Source of the DNA: Ovis canadensis
Lineage: Eukaryota > Chordata > Mammalia > Artiodactyla > Bovidae
Direction of reading: 5' to 3'
NCBI RefSeq assembly: GCF_042477335.2
Contig: NC_091263.1
Coordinates: 74,450,501 to 74,514,500 of the forward strand
Length of the DNA: 64,000 bases
Both the position numbers and the translations under genes were made by a program. Each line of letters opens with the position of its first letter. Within the stretch, counting starts at the first letter, position 1. Below the pieces are notes generated by a model. It did not search any database. It saw only the letters and a list, made by a program, of their open reading frames with translations, and was not told the origin of the DNA. This document shows, piece after piece, positions 1-10,500 of the stretch.

Positions 1-183
1 AGGGGGAGAAGGAGGGGGAGATGGAGGCTGGGGGGAGATGGAGGCTGGGGGCGGGGAGGGGGAGAAGGAGGGGGAGATGGAGGCTGGGGGGAGATGGAGG
101 CTGGGGGCGGGGAGGGGGAGAAGGAGGGGGAGATGGAGGCTGGGGGAGGGCGAGAGGGACCAGGGGAGATGGAGGCTGGGGAG
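1..183. repeat. G/A-rich minisatellite, 56-bp period, cut by window start
   Basis: The word 'agggggagaaggaggggg' begins at 1, 57 and 113, giving a 56-bp period for about three copies. Each copy contains sub-repeats of 'gagatggaggctgggg'. The array decays after about 150 and is truncated by the left window edge, so its real length is unknown. Open frames across it encode Gly/Arg/Glu-rich low-complexity peptide and are not genes. Confidence 0.9.
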
Positions 184-380
184 GGGGTGAGGGCAGGATG
201 GGATGTGGAGCATAGAATGTACCAGAATCTCCATGAGGAACTACCTGGTTTAGGAAAGCATTTCCATATTGTAGAATGATGTCATCTTTGGGAAATGAAA
301 GGGAAGTATTTTTCCTGTATCCTGTGGAACCTGCAGAAAGCGGCACTAAAGAAATTCTCCAGGACTGAAGAGGCCGCAGC

Positions 381-620
381 AGGACTCCCCGGTGGCCCAG
401 GGGTCGAGGCTCTGCCTGCCAGTGCAGGGGACACGGGTTTGATCCCCGGTCTGGGAAGATCCCACCTGCCTCAGCGCAGCTGCAGAGCCTGTGTTCTCGT
501 CCAGAGCCCGAGCTCTGCAAGAAGCGGGGCCAGTGCTGTGAGAAACCCAGGCTCGGCAGACAGGGAGCAGCCCCCGCTCCCCGACCAGAGAGGACCGGTG
601 CCGCCAAAAATAAACTAAAA
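381..620 (+). mobile_element. CHR-type tRNA-Glu SINE
   Basis: The segment starts 'aggactccccggtggccc' and carries a tRNA-derived B-box-like stretch, 'gggtttgatccccggtc' (variant of the usual ggttcgatccctggtc). It ends in 'ccgccaaaaataaactaaaaa', the A-rich tail typical of CHR-2 type cetartiodactyl SINEs. Full length for the family at about 240 bp. Many differences sit at former CpG sites, so it is not a young copy. The exact subfamily would need alignment to consensus sequences. Confidence 0.85.
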
Positions 621-1721
621 ACTCGGAAAGAGGAGCAGCCAGTGGCCAGGGCCGGGGCCAGTCTCTCCGGGCGTCCCCGTGCTGCCCGGTGGAGGCCGTC
701 ACCCCTACTTTTCAGCGCAGACACCTGGGCCTTCAGGCGGGTGACCAGCTGGTCACACGGCGGCGGAGCTAGAGGCAGGCTGGGTAGGGGCGCAGACGCT
801 AGCCCTGCCCCTGACTCCGCCCCAGATCCAGGCTGCCTGGCCTCCTCCACATCTGCCTCTGCAGAGAGAAGGCTGCGGCCTGGGGGTCAGGCAGCAGGAA
901 GGCGCCTCCGCTTTCCTGAACACGTGCACGTGCAGAGAACCCTATGAGCCTGGTCCGTGAATCCTGCAGTAACCCCGGGAGGCAGGCCGCGCTGGAGAGG
1001 TCACAGACAAGGACCCGCGGCTCGCCCCTCCGCACCCTGCTCCTGGCACGTGGGGCACCCCGGGGCCGCGGGACCTGCGCTGGTCGGTGGACATGACGCA
1101 GGTGACCGGGCTCTGGCTCCCCATCCAGGTCTCAGGAGGCCTGTACCATCCACCGTGGCTCCTGCCCGGCCCAGCTGCCCCGGGGACAGGCCGGGCTGGC
1201 CCGCGGTGGACCAGACACGCATGGCCGGGACCCCGGCAGCGTCACCTGTCCTGTGGGTGAGTCCCAGCTCAAGCAGAGCAGCCGCCTGACCGCAGGAGAT
1301 GAGCTGTGGGGTTTGCTCTCAAAGCCTTTGCTTGGGGTTGTCTGTTAGGAGCTCTACTTGTGATAAGATGTGTGTACATGTGGCTCAGCAACACCCCCCC
1401 CCCCCCCCCGCCTGGAACAAAGAAAGCGGGTCTTAGGGCGAAACGCCGGCCGTATGAGCGCTGTCAGAACTCCGGACTCCCAGGGCCCTGGAGGCTTCCC
1501 TCTCGCACGCGGAGGAAGGCTCTCCTTCCCATCCTGCCTATTTCTGTACCCGTGGCTCCCAGGGTAGTTCCCCCGCAGACGCTCGGGGAGGCCCCAGTGT
1601 CACCCCCAGCGCCCCGCCCCGCACCCCTGATTGATTCCACGTTGGGAAGAGGTCTTACCGGCTGTGGTTCTGCAGGTCCAGCCGACCCGGGGAGGCAGGT
1701 GGGCGTGAGCCTGGGACTATA
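621..1721. other. GC-rich unique DNA, no gene recognised
   Basis: No recognisable exon, RNA gene or repeat family was seen. CpG content is moderately raised around 955-1240. A run of 16 C lies at 1394-1409. Open frames of 100-140 codons on both strands have the Pro/Arg/Gly/Ser composition expected from GC-rich non-coding DNA. Confidence 0.6.
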
Positions 1722-1895
1722 CTGAGTAATTACAGGATTAGGTGTGCCCCTCGAAATTAAACGCTGCCTTTCTACCTCCAGAGCAGGATGCACCCCCACT
1801 GCCACCATGTAATTATCTGGTGGATTACTTCACGGAGGTCTCCCGGTAATTATGCTTCAGTCAGAAGCCAGCAGCTCCTCCAGTCATTACAACCG
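1722..1895. other. AT-rich island with repeated TAATTA words; candidate conserved element
   Basis: Within GC-rich flanks this stretch contains 'gtaattac' (1725), 'tgtaattatc' (1808), 'ggtaattatg' (1845) and 'cattac' (1885), which are homeodomain-core-like words, without matching a repeat family I know. That pattern is common in conserved non-coding enhancers, but conservation cannot be seen from one sequence. Confidence 0.3.
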
Positions 1896-2965
1896 AGGGA
1901 ATCAGCTCTTGCGCAAGGCTGCCGTGCACTCTGGTGGTGCTGTCAGACTTTGGGGACCCCCAGTGCCTTCCTTCCCAGGGCCGAGAGGGCTCCCTGCAGG
2001 AGAGGGGACACCGTTCCCCATCCCTCCCTCCAGGGGGATGGGCCCCCTGGACACTCACGGTCACACGCTCACACATCACCAGGGGCAGGAGGGTGTTGAG
2101 AGCGGAGTGGGGGGATCTGGCCTCTTGCAAGCTCTGTGCCCACCCCCTTCCTCAGTTCCCCACCTGTGGCACGGGGTGGTTCTCAGGACGAAACGCACTA
2201 GTACCCGGAGGGGCGTCTACAACACCAGGCAGAGAGCCAGTCCCAGGGTGCGGGGGTCAGACCCCGGGTCCCTCTAGGGCTCAGCTGGAGGCATGTTCAG
2301 GCCAGGGCTGGCAACGGGGCGGGGGTTCAGGGGGGGTGCATCTGAAGAGGCGACCGGTGAGGCGGGAGGAGGGTGTGGGATGAATAAGCTGGGGTGGGTG
2401 CTCAGCCCGTGGCACCTGCTGAGGAGCGGGGCGCTCCAGCCACAGGGTTCCGCCCCTGAGGGACGCTCCTGACCCGGGGTGACCGAGCTTGTCGGTCCAT
2501 CTGAGGCCGGGTCTGTCCCAAGGCTGGGACCCCGGCCAGCCCTGCTGTCAGGGACCCTCGAGGGCTGAGGGTTTCCTCTGCTTCTGTCCTCTGAGCTGGC
2601 CACCTCCTCCCTCACACCCCGCGCCCCCGCCCTGTCCTGGGGCTGTGGCTCCTGGCGTCCTTACCCCACCGCGGGCTGCGGGCTCTGGCCTGCCCGCCCC
2701 TGCCGGTGCGGGCGTGGGATCCCCCACTGCGGGCAGAGGACAGCGCTGCTCTGTGCCCCAGCCCCCCCACCAAGGGCCCCTTCCCTCCCCCCTCCCCTCC
2801 CCTCCCCTGTCAATCTCGCTGTCTGCTCTCCTGGTTCCCAGCTCACCTGTGGTCTGGGAAGGCAATCTGAGCCTCCCCGCTGAGCCGCCTTCCCTTTCAA
2901 TCCGCTGTCTCCCCGCCGCTTCATCATTCCCGTCAGGAGAGGCCTGGGCTGAGGGAGGCAGCCGC
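1896..2965. other. GC-rich unique DNA, no gene recognised
   Basis: No repeat family or exon was recognised. A pyrimidine-rich stretch (CCCCTCCCCTCCC type) lies around 2780-2815. Overlapping frames on both strands are composition artefacts. Confidence 0.55.
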
Positions 2966-3115
2966 TCCATTTAAGCCTGATACAAAGAGTATTTTGATGC
3001 TTTCATTTCTTTCTAGTTCAATAATTTGAGAAAACACACAGATCTGGTGCTGGTTCCAACAGGCTCTCCAACTACTTTCTGAAAACTTTGCATTGGTTGG
3101 GAAGTAAGTATGAGA
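2966..3115. other. AT-rich island with a strong splice-donor-like site
   Basis: A low-GC stretch in GC-rich surroundings, with no recognised repeat. Near its right end 'gggaagtaagtatgag' (about 3099-3114) resembles a mammalian 5' splice site (GAA|GTAAGT). No reading frame or acceptor supports a coding exon, so this is only a candidate conserved or transcribed element. Confidence 0.25.
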
Positions 3116-3715
3116 TGGGGTGTGACTAAGGCTGGGACCCTGGGGTGGGGGCGCTCCTCTACCTGGGGAGGTGCTTATTCCAGCCCTCAGACTCCCCCGA
3201 ACCCTGGCCTCGATCTGTGTGCTCAGGCAAACCAGCTGACCCTCTGTGCCTGGACAGTCCTGCCCAAGCTGGGTCTCAGGGCCTCCCTGAGATCAGAGAC
3301 CCAGAGGCAGAGACCCCGGCCCAGCACCCGGCACCGAGGAGCTGTCCACGGTGCTGAACGGCCTCCCCAGGCCTCCCCTCCGCACCCCACACGTGGGCCA
3401 CGCGGCCCGGCTCAGGTGCTGACACTCACTCCTTCCGCCAGTACATACTGACTCAGCCGCTCACGCAGGCCTTCCCTGTGCCAAGCACTCAGCACCCGTC
3501 TTCAGAAGAGTCAACGAAGGCCCCTGCCTGTTGTGAGTCACGGGCCGCAGTGGACACTCTGCGGCCCCAGAGCAGGACGAGGCCTGCTACAATGGAGGAA
3601 TGACTGGTCCACCCAGACTCGGGGGCCAGAGAAGTCTTCCTGGAGGAGGTGAGATCTCACTTGAGATCTAGCAGCCTTCAGGACTCAGCCAAGGGAGGAC
3701 TGAGGCTACGCAGAG
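3116..3715. other. Unique DNA with possible ancient repeat remnants
   Basis: Mostly GC-rich unique sequence. The part at about 3430-3500 ('gtgccaagcactcagcaccc') and the part at 3630-3710 ('tcctggaggaggtgagatctc') resemble words common in L2-type old LINE fragments, but divergence is too high for a firm call. Confidence 0.35.
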
Positions 3716-3950
3716 CGGCAGTCAGTGCGGAGGCTCGAGAGTGCTGGCTCGGGGGCCATTCAGGCCTCCAGCTTGTGGCGCAACTTTAAAAGGCAAAGCA
3801 CGCCCCTCCCTGTGCTTCTGTTTTCCTACCTGCAAAATATAACTGAATTTATTCACATTATCCACTTTTATAGGGTTGTTGTGAGGATTACATGCTTTTA
3901 ATAAATGCCAAGTGCTTAGACCTATGACTGGAACACAGCAAACGTCTGAC
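3716..3950 (+). mobile_element. MIR SINE (ancient, full-length-like)
   Basis: The MIR order is readable: 'cccctccctgtgcttctg', then 'ttttcctacctgcaaaatat', then 'tagggttgttgtgaggatta', then an L2-like 3' end 'aataaatgccaagtgcttag' and 'ctggaacacagcaaacg'. MIR is a tRNA-derived SINE shared by all mammals. The copy is old and diverged. Confidence 0.8.
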
Positions 3951-4084
3951 TGGTGCAAGGCTCAGGGTTGAGGGGACTCAGAGGCCAGGGACACAGGCCA
4001 TGTGCTGTGGGCAGGGCCGAGGCTTCGGGGGTGGCAGGGGGGCATGCTGAGGGCGTCCTTCTCTCCCAGGACACTCAGGGCTGC

Positions 4085-4220
4085 CGGATGGGGGCTGTGG
4101 AGAGTGGGCTGTGTGTATGTGTGTGTGTGGTCGGCAGTGAGAGAGGGTGATCCAGATGGGGGCTGTGGAGAGTGGGCTGTGTGTGTGTGTGTGGTCGGCA
4201 GTGAGAGAGGGTCACCCAGA
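4085..4220. repeat. Two-copy tandem duplication with (TG)n
   Basis: 'atgggggctgtggagagtgg' followed by a (TG)n run and 'gtggtcggcagtgagagagg' occurs twice head to tail, beginning at about 4088 and 4156. The copies differ mainly in the length of the TG run, which suggests a recent slippage or unequal-exchange duplication. Confidence 0.85.
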
Positions 4221-4324
4221 CAGGAGCAGCCACGGGGGACGAGAGGCAGGAACCGCCGAGACCCACTCCCCCCAAGTCCAGCCACGGTGATGGGTGATGC
4301 CGGGACGCGCATGGCTGCGGTCAT

Positions 4325-4680
4325 ACCTCTTTCAAAAGACGGCCTTTATTGTCCACGTCCTTTTTGCTCTAGCCCCTCTCCCCCGACAGTAGACTTCTGG
4401 GAAGAAAACCCGGGTTACCTGCCCAGCACACAGCCTTCTGTGCTTGCCTTTGTCTCAGCAAAGTCCTGCACAGACAGACGCAGCTGTACGTATGTACTCA
4501 GTGTGGTTCGGTCATTGTTTTATGAAAATGGACCGTATTATACCTACTCATCTTCAAATTGCTTTTCTCACTCGACAATACTGTATAGCAATCTCTCTAA
4601 GCTTATTGGTGGAGAGTTAATTAAATTTTTTTATAGGTGGCCTAATATTCCTTGGGGTGGCTGCTCCATGGCCTGCCTCC
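4325..4680 (-). mobile_element. Probable old L1-related fragment (antisense)
   Basis: An AT-rich stretch in GC-rich DNA with the word order 'aaatggaccgtattatac', 'caaattgcttttctcactcg', 'acaatactgtatagcaat', then 'taggtggcctaatattcc'. It resembles the antisense L1 3' region common in mammals (Leu-rich AT words followed by '...ggctgcatagtattcc'). Divergence is high. Confidence 0.5.
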
Positions 4681-5550
4681 CCTCACCCAGTCGGGTTACC
4701 TCCCCGGTTTCTGCCTGGGCTCCCCAAGCAGGATGCCCCATTTCACGCTGGCACCCTGGCGACCTGTTCCCTCCTCCCAGGCTGATCCGCAGGGGAGATG
4801 GTCAGCAGGCTGGACGTGGGGCCACCAGGCAGGCGGAGATCCATCTTGATCCAAGTCGGCAGGGTCTGCGGGGCACAGAACCCCAGACCCTCCTCCCTCC
4901 CGGCTCCCTCTTCCATCCCCTGCCTCTGTGTCCCCCGCGGACTCCCCTGCTTCTCCTCCACGGCTGTCAGGAGGAGCCCTGCCCCCGCGCTGCACAGCGG
5001 ACCCCTAAGGAAGCCGTAAGAGGATGGAGGCCCTGCCAGAGGCCTCGTCCAGGCACTGTTGCCGCTGTCTCCTGCTTCCTGTCTGCCAGGCCCTGAAGCC
5101 TCTGTACCTGCATCTCAGGGAGGCCCCGCCCACTGGTCCCCCACCCTGGCGGAGCTGAGAGTGGGCAGCATGGGCGGGGTGGGCCCCCCAGACCCCCGGA
5201 GGCCACTCCCCCGGGTCAGCAGTTCTGGGGAGTGGCTGTGATGTGGAGCAAGGACAGGCTTTCCGTGTCTGGCCCCGTTTTATCTCTGCCATGACCTGGC
5301 TCTCACCGTGCAGGGCACAAGCTTTCTGATGCTAACAGGGACACAGAGGTCCTTTCTCAATAAATGTTTTAAGCCATGAAAAATCTTAAGGGCAATACCC
5401 ATGGAGGGGCCAGAGGGCGCTGGCTGAAATAGGAGGAGGGCACTTTAGTTCACTCCAAGCTGGGCCAAACCCTCTCCCCCACGCTCTTCAGAAACGCTAC
5501 AGAACTGTGGCGCGTTCCCATAGAAATCTAATTTTCTGGCTTCTTTAGAA
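4681..5550. other. Unique DNA, no gene recognised
   Basis: No exon or repeat could be named with confidence. 'ctttctcaataaatgtttta' (about 5353-5372) is a polyadenylation-like or L2-tail-like word without other support. The open frame running across 4002-5096 has no recognisable domain and spans the TG repeats and the L1-like fragment, so I treat it as non-genic. Confidence 0.5.
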
Positions 5551-5554
5551 AAAT

Positions 5555-6010
5555 ATGAACACTTGGCAAAGCTGGTCATGGGCTCCTCCGGGAGGGGCTG
5601 CGGGCCGGGAGCTGGGTGCCTCCGGTCCTTCAGCTGTCCGGCTGGCTCCTCCAGGTGCTGGTCGCCGTCCGCGCAGCTGCGCTCGGCCCCACGGCCGCGG
5701 CCCCGGGCGGCCCCGGCGTCCGCGCCGCGAGCCGGGGGCTTGGCCCGGGTCCTGGCGCGGCGGCTGCCGCGCTGCCCTGTCTCTGGTCCCCACTGACCCG
5801 CCGGCAGTGGACGGTCCAGGCGGCGGCGGGCCGCCCTCGCGCGGGGCTGAGCGCGCTCTGCAGCACGACCCTGCGTGGGCGGCAGGGGGCGCCCCCGGCC
5901 CGCCGGAACGCGCTCAGCCGCGGGACAAAGAGGGTGCGGGCGGCCGGGCGCGGGGACCGCGGCCCCGTGAGCCGGCCCAGGTGAGCGCGGCCAGGTGAGC
6001 GGGGCCCAGG
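5555..6010. promoter_or_regulatory. CpG island, candidate promoter / first exon of an unnamed transcript
   Basis: Very dense undepleted CpG (for example 'cggccgcggccccgggcgg', 'gcgcggcggctgccgcgc', 'gaacgcgctcagccgcggg') contrasts with the CpG-poor flanks. Two consecutive good splice-donor matches, CAG|GTGAGC, occur on the + strand with GT at 5981 and 5995, just where the island fades. This arrangement is what a first exon leaving a CpG-island promoter looks like. Open frames of 253 and 287 codons run antisense through the island but are Arg/Pro/Gly/Ala-rich with no domain I recognise, so I do not call a protein. A long non-coding RNA or an untranslated first exon is equally possible. No TATA box is evident. 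Confidence 0.55.
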
Positions 6011-6732
6011 GGGCGCACGCCCGCCCAGCCCGCCAGCCCGGCTGCCCACTGCCCCCCCTGGGCTCCCCGCGCCTCTCCGCGGTCCTCGGCTCTCCGCACC
6101 CCTGCCTCCCCCGCTCGGCTGCTCTCCTCCCCTTCCCCCTCGGTCCTGTTCTGCTGGCCTCCTGTCTCTCGTCCTGTCCGGTCTCTGACTCAAGCAGGGC
6201 TGGCACCAGGGGTCTCTGGGGGTACCCCCTGTGTGTCTCCGCTTGCCCTCTCCCCAGAGGGGGGTCCCTGAGGGCTCTTTAGCAGTGGTGGGGGTAGGGG
6301 TGGGGCGGGACAGGAGGGCATCAGCACCCACCACCACCCCCATCATAGGCATCATAGCCCCCCTGTCCCCCTCTGGCTGCCTGGGTGGTCTTTGGGCCTT
6401 CCTGGGTGTCCCCCTCCTCACATTGGGTCCTGGCATCGGTCCTGGAATCGCCGGGGACAGGGTGAGGGGCTGGGAGGGGGGCACGCCGGGCACCCTCTGC
6501 CTGCCTGTAAGATGGCTGTGGCCTCCACACCCCTGCCTAAGGGCCTTTCAACCCCAGCCCTCCACCTGAACCATCCCAGTGTGAGGCTTTCCACCCATGA
6601 TCACCTACAGTCTAATGAAATGGACCTTAAACCCCACACTCCTGGGTCCTGTCCTTTGAAAGTGGGTGCCTCCTCCAGTGCTTGGTGGGTGTCAGCTTGC
6701 CTGCTCCACCCGTGAGCAAGATGGAGGCCCAG
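6011..6732. other. GC-rich unique DNA downstream of the CpG island
   Basis: Pyrimidine-rich and then G-rich unique sequence with no recognised repeat. If the donors at 5981/5995 are used, this would be the start of intron 1; nothing else can be said. Confidence 0.45.
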
Positions 6733-6844
6733 GACCCAAAGGAGCTGGGGCGGGCACGCCAGTGGGACCCAGCCTGGGGCAGCCACGGGCAGTGGGACCC
6801 AAAGGAGCTGGGGGGGCAGGCACGCCAGTGGGACCCAGCCTGGG
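6733..6844. repeat. Two-copy tandem duplication, 63-bp period
   Basis: 'gacccaaaggagctgggg' followed by 'cacgccagtgggacccagcc' occurs at 6733 and again at 6796. The two copies differ by a few bases around the G run. Short frames through it give repeated Trp-Asp-Pro-type peptides with no gene support. Confidence 0.85.
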
Positions 6845-7985
6845 TGCTCTGCAAGACGTGGGGAGGCAGGAGGGGCCTGAGCCACACTGGGAGCCGCTCC
6901 CCATGGGCCCTGCAGTGTGGCACACCCCAAAGGCTTGCCTGCAGCTGGAGAAAGGTTGACACTCTGTCTGCTGGGGCCCCGGGGGACCTGATGCCAAGAT
7001 GATGGAGCTGGAAATGCAAGGGGCTTATTACCAGGACCGCCACGAGAGAGAAGAGGGGAGGGCGCAGGTCTCAGCCTTCTGCAAAGAGAGGGGAGGAGAC
7101 AGGCCATCAGAAGCGCCCTGGCCTGGAGCCCGGCTCCCAGAGGGTCTTCCTGGCCCAGGGGCTCTTCCCATGGGCCGTCTGTGGAGGCGCCGGCCTGGAG
7201 CTGTGTGTGCTTGCCGGTCAAGACCCGGCTGCCTTTCTGCACAGCGGGCAGCCCTAGGCTGCACTCATCACACGCCCACTCGCTAGGCCCCAACCCAGCC
7301 AGCACGGTCCAGCCTGGTGCTCACATTGGCAGACACAGAGTTGGAAATGAAGAGGGTCAGTAGGTCACTGGGGTGTCCGGCAAGGGCAGGGTCTCGCCGG
7401 GCTTCGAGCTGACAGCTGAGCTCAGAAACGGCGCTCCGTCCACTCGCAGTGGCTTTCCTCCCAAGAGGCTGGAGGCGCGCCCGGCTGCCCAGGGCTGTGT
7501 CCCCGAGGGCCCCCCCGTCTGCCCGCTGGGCTCTGGCGCTGGACGCAGTCTTTGTGGTCGGCACTTGGCACCTGCGTCTCAGCCGGCTGCCACAGATGGC
7601 GGCTCAGTGGGGCTGTGCCCACGTCCTGGTAACAGAGGGGTGGATCTCCAGCCTCAGAGGAGGGCCTCTGCGGGCTCCTTGTCCAGGACAAGGCCCCCTG
7701 GCAGGCGGCACTTGCCAGCACAGTGGCCCTGCAGGGCAGACAGCGCCACAGAAGGCCCGGGCACTGATGTGTGGAGGGAACGCAGGGCTGTGCTCCCCGG
7801 ATCAACCAGCTGCTGTGCGGAGGCTGCGAGAGCCCGCGGGCAGCCGCCTCGATCTACGCCCGGGTGCGGCGCCCTGCAGCAAGTCCCTTGACCTCCCTGG
7901 GATGCCCCCCTCCCCGAGCTGCCTGTGTGGAGAGAGGAGGGGCCCGGCTGCTCCCAGACGAGCTCCTGGCTCTGACGCCAGCCTC
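6845..7985. other. GC-rich unique DNA, no gene recognised
   Basis: No repeat family, exon or RNA was recognised on either strand. Open frames are short to moderate and typical of GC-rich DNA. Confidence 0.5.
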
Positions 7986-7989
7986 ACGC

Positions 7990-8200
7990 TGGTCTCTTAA
8001 ATATACACATCAAGATTTTCTTTGTGACCACATCAGAGCGAATAGCAATACTCAGCAATTAATGCATTCTCCCCCGCCCGAGACTTGAGTCTTCGCAAAG
8101 TTCTGAGTGCCTTTCATTTTGAATAGGTGGCTGTCAGGAGGAGCCACGCCGCTCCTAAAGAGACTCGCAGACGTTATAATTAAAGATGCCAGTCTTGGCG
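7990..8200. other. AT-rich island, candidate conserved non-coding element
   Basis: Contains 'tcttaaatatacacatcaag', 'cagcaattaatgcattc' and 'gttataattaaagatgcc' in otherwise GC-rich DNA, with homeodomain-like ATTA cores and no recognised repeat. The function is unknown and conservation is untested. Confidence 0.3.
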
Positions 8201-8379
8201 GTGAGAGTGGAGAGGAGGAGACCCAGGCCCAGAGGGATGGGAGCACAGCCAGCGAGGTGCCCCCATTCTGCCCCCGGCACCGGGAGCTTGGTGTCAGCCT
8301 TGCACCCAGAGGGCTACTGTGGACGACAAGGCACTGTCACGGCCTCTCTCAGGACCCCGCCGTCTTCCAGAAAGGCCTG

Positions 8380-8440
8380 CTTTACTAATCCCATTTTGCA
8401 GGTGGGAAAACCGAGACGGAGGGTCAGGGCCCTTATGTTG
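8380..8440 (-). mobile_element. MIR-type fragment (antisense)
   Basis: 'atcccattttgcaggtggg' followed by 'aaaccgagacggagggtcag' matches the antisense MIR core, whose usual words are cccattttacagatgagg and aaactgaggctcagagagg. Only about 60 bp is recognisable. Confidence 0.6.
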
Positions 8441-9035
8441 GCTACAAACTGACCCTCTGCTGCAGACTGACCATCCCTCTGACAGGCTGAGCCCAGTGAA
8501 ACAGCTGGCAGTGCAGTCCCCGGCCAGCGGTGGGTGGACTGGGGGGGTGCAGGTGACCCAGAGCAACCAAGTCCCCCTCTGCCAGGGGCAGAGCTGAGAC
8601 CTCCCAGCCACTGGCGTGGACCTTGGGGAGGAGGCCTTGAGGGGTGGCTGGGGGACCCTGGCCCATCCAGGCCCAACCTAGAGAATGGGTGTGTTAACTG
8701 GGCTCGGGGACGCCCCTCCTAAGGGCTCCTGCGTGTCCAGGGGCTCACAGCGTGGTGGGCAGGGAGTGGCCTCCTCTCTGACGCTTCTCCTCATGGACAC
8801 AGGCGCCTCCGGCCACATCGGGTGGGGCTGGGTGCACCTGCCATCCCTGAGGGGCTGGCCAGGTAAGCGCCTGGCCTGGCCTGGGCTCCTGGCATGAGCC
8901 TCACTGGCACCCCACAATTCCTGGATGAGGAGCTGGATCCCATGGCCCAGAGAGCTGGGCACGAACAGGCTTTTCCTCATCCCTCTGCCGTCGGCTGGCC
9001 GGCGTCCCCCTCCCCCTCATGGGCTCCCCCTCTGA
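8441..9035. other. Unique DNA, no gene recognised
   Basis: GC-rich, with no repeat or exon recognised. Confidence 0.5.
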
Positions 9036-9037
9036 CA

Positions 9038-9146
9038 GGCACCTCATTAGCAGAATCTCTGTAAATAACATCAGCCTGCTAGAGCTACGACAAGGCAGCT
9101 CGTTAAAGCTCTCTGCTCAACCCCCTTCCCAATTAGTGTGTCCATG
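9038..9146. other. AT-rich island, candidate conserved non-coding element
   Basis: 'cctcattagcagaatctctg', 'gtaaataacatcag' (forkhead-like GTAAATA) and 'cccaattagtgtg' (homeodomain-like) lie close together in a segment without a recognised repeat. This is pattern evidence only. Confidence 0.3.
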
Positions 9147-9725
9147 ATGCCCGCGCCGTGCGTGGCAGGGCCTCCTTGGCGAGTTGCGCAGCCAAGGCAG
9201 CCCCTTCACCAGGGGCAGAGCCCGCAGCCCCAGGACTTGAGGGAGCTGTGCCCCCTGCCCGCCCTGCAGCCAGCAGGGGAGGGGTCGGCCTCTGAGAGAC
9301 CTACGGGGGTGCAGGTGCCAGTGCTGGGGGAGGGGATGGGGGCACAGGGCATAGCCAGGCTAGAGCCGCATAGTGGGCGAGGATGCTGTTTGTCTGTGTC
9401 CGCGCTGGACACTCCGTGGTCCATTTGCCTGCGATCATGGACCAGGTTTCCACTCTGGGTTGCCCCGTGAAAGCTTACCTGTCCCGGGTCCCTTCTCCTC
9501 AAAGTCTCCCCCTTAGTTCCTTTCATGGGACCTCAGGCTTCTCACGGCAGCTTCCGGGGACAGCGTTCTTCTTGTGGGTGCTGAATGTCACGGGTGACAA
9601 CAACGGAGGGGACTTCAGCTGGAAAGGAGAAGAGCGCGCTGGGGGAGGCTGTAGAGGAAGGGGTGAGCATGTTCCCAGGAGCAGCCTTACCAGCTTGCAG
9701 CTTTTCTCAACTTTTTTTTCTTTTT
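9147..9725. other. Unique DNA, no gene recognised
   Basis: No exon or repeat could be named. It ends in a T-rich run at 9713-9728. Confidence 0.5.
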
Positions 9726-9727
9726 TT

Positions 9728-9815
9728 TAACACATGAAGAATCAGAGAGGCTCAGCCCTTGCTCCAGCTCACACAGCTGGTGGTCTAGAGCTGGGATCGG
9801 ACCACCAGAGTGTGG
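9728..9815 (-). mobile_element. MIR fragment (antisense)
   Basis: 'aatcagagaggctcagccc', 'gctccagctcacacagctgg' and 'tctagagctgggatcgg' follow the antisense MIR order (gagaggttaag, ggtcacacagctag, gagctgggattcgaacc). Confidence 0.65.
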
Positions 9816-10047
9816 CTTACCTGTGCCAGTGGGTTCACGGGAGCGGACACCCTCCACGGAGCCCCTCCCGCTTTGCCCCTTGGGAGGCAAGCACAGCTGA
9901 CCCCACTCCACCCTCTCCTCTGAGAGGTTTTGCTACACCTGACCACACTTCCTTCTGGTTCACTTGGGGAAGGAAACTGCTCCCAATTTCTTTCCCTCTT
10001 GCTGAATCGATAGCTTAGCTGGGCAAGGCAGAAAAGGAAATTTACAT

Positions 10048-10072
10048 TCAATGGTTTCCATGGCAACCGCAG
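10048..10072. promoter_or_regulatory. RFX X-box-like palindrome
   Basis: 'gtttccatggcaac' at 10054-10067 fits the RFX-family X-box (GTNNCC-AT-GGNAAC) at every fixed position. RFX factors bind such sites in ciliary and other genes. No promoter is recognised beside it, so it may be an isolated site. Confidence 0.5.
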
Positions 10073-10289
10073 AGCGGGACCAGCTTCTCTCGCTCTTGGG
10101 GCACCGTGTTCTGAGACAGGTACATGGAAGCCTCGACTGCCGAGAAGGTGGCAGGGGGTTAACTGGAATGGAAGGGGCACGGGTCCCCCAACCAGCTCTT
10201 CCTCTGGCTGTGAGTTCTGTGGGGTGGGAGGACCCCGCTTTTATTCCGAGGTAGCAGGGGAGCAGATTGCTTGCACCCCGTGTCTGGCA

Positions 10290-10500
10290 TCACCACAGCT
10301 CGCATATGAAGCTCTGCTCCGTGCCAGGCTTTGGCTCAGGGCCGAGCGCTGCGTCCTGTTATCTCTGCTTCAGCCCTACAAGGTAGGTGCTGAGGTCATC
10401 CCACTTCAGAGACAAGGGAGTCTTAGAAGCCTGGCTCAGTGGCCCAGAGGGCAACAGCCCTGAAATAGGGCCCGTGTCTGCCTGACCCTGGGACTGTGGT
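10290..10500 (-). mobile_element. MIR SINE (antisense)
   Basis: Antisense MIR words occur in order: 'ctccgtgccaggctttggct', 'tcctgttatctctgcttcag', 'ccctacaaggtaggtgctga', 'gtcatcccacttcagagac', 'tggcccagagggcaacag'. About 210 bp, so nearly complete. Confidence 0.75.

Noticed and set aside
381..620. tRNA gene from B-box-like words in SINEs
   Set aside because: The tRNA-like heads belong to CHR/Bov-tA SINEs. No cloverleaf with anticodon arm and acceptor stem could be drawn for any of them.
4002..5096. 364-codon open frame on the plus strand
   Set aside because: It spans a TG-repeat duplication and an L1-like fragment and shows no domain. Likely chance.
5445..6493. 253- and 287-codon antisense frames through the CpG island
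   Set aside because: Arg/Pro/Gly/Ala-rich as any frame in a CpG island would be; opposite strand to the splice-donor signals. No known protein recognised.
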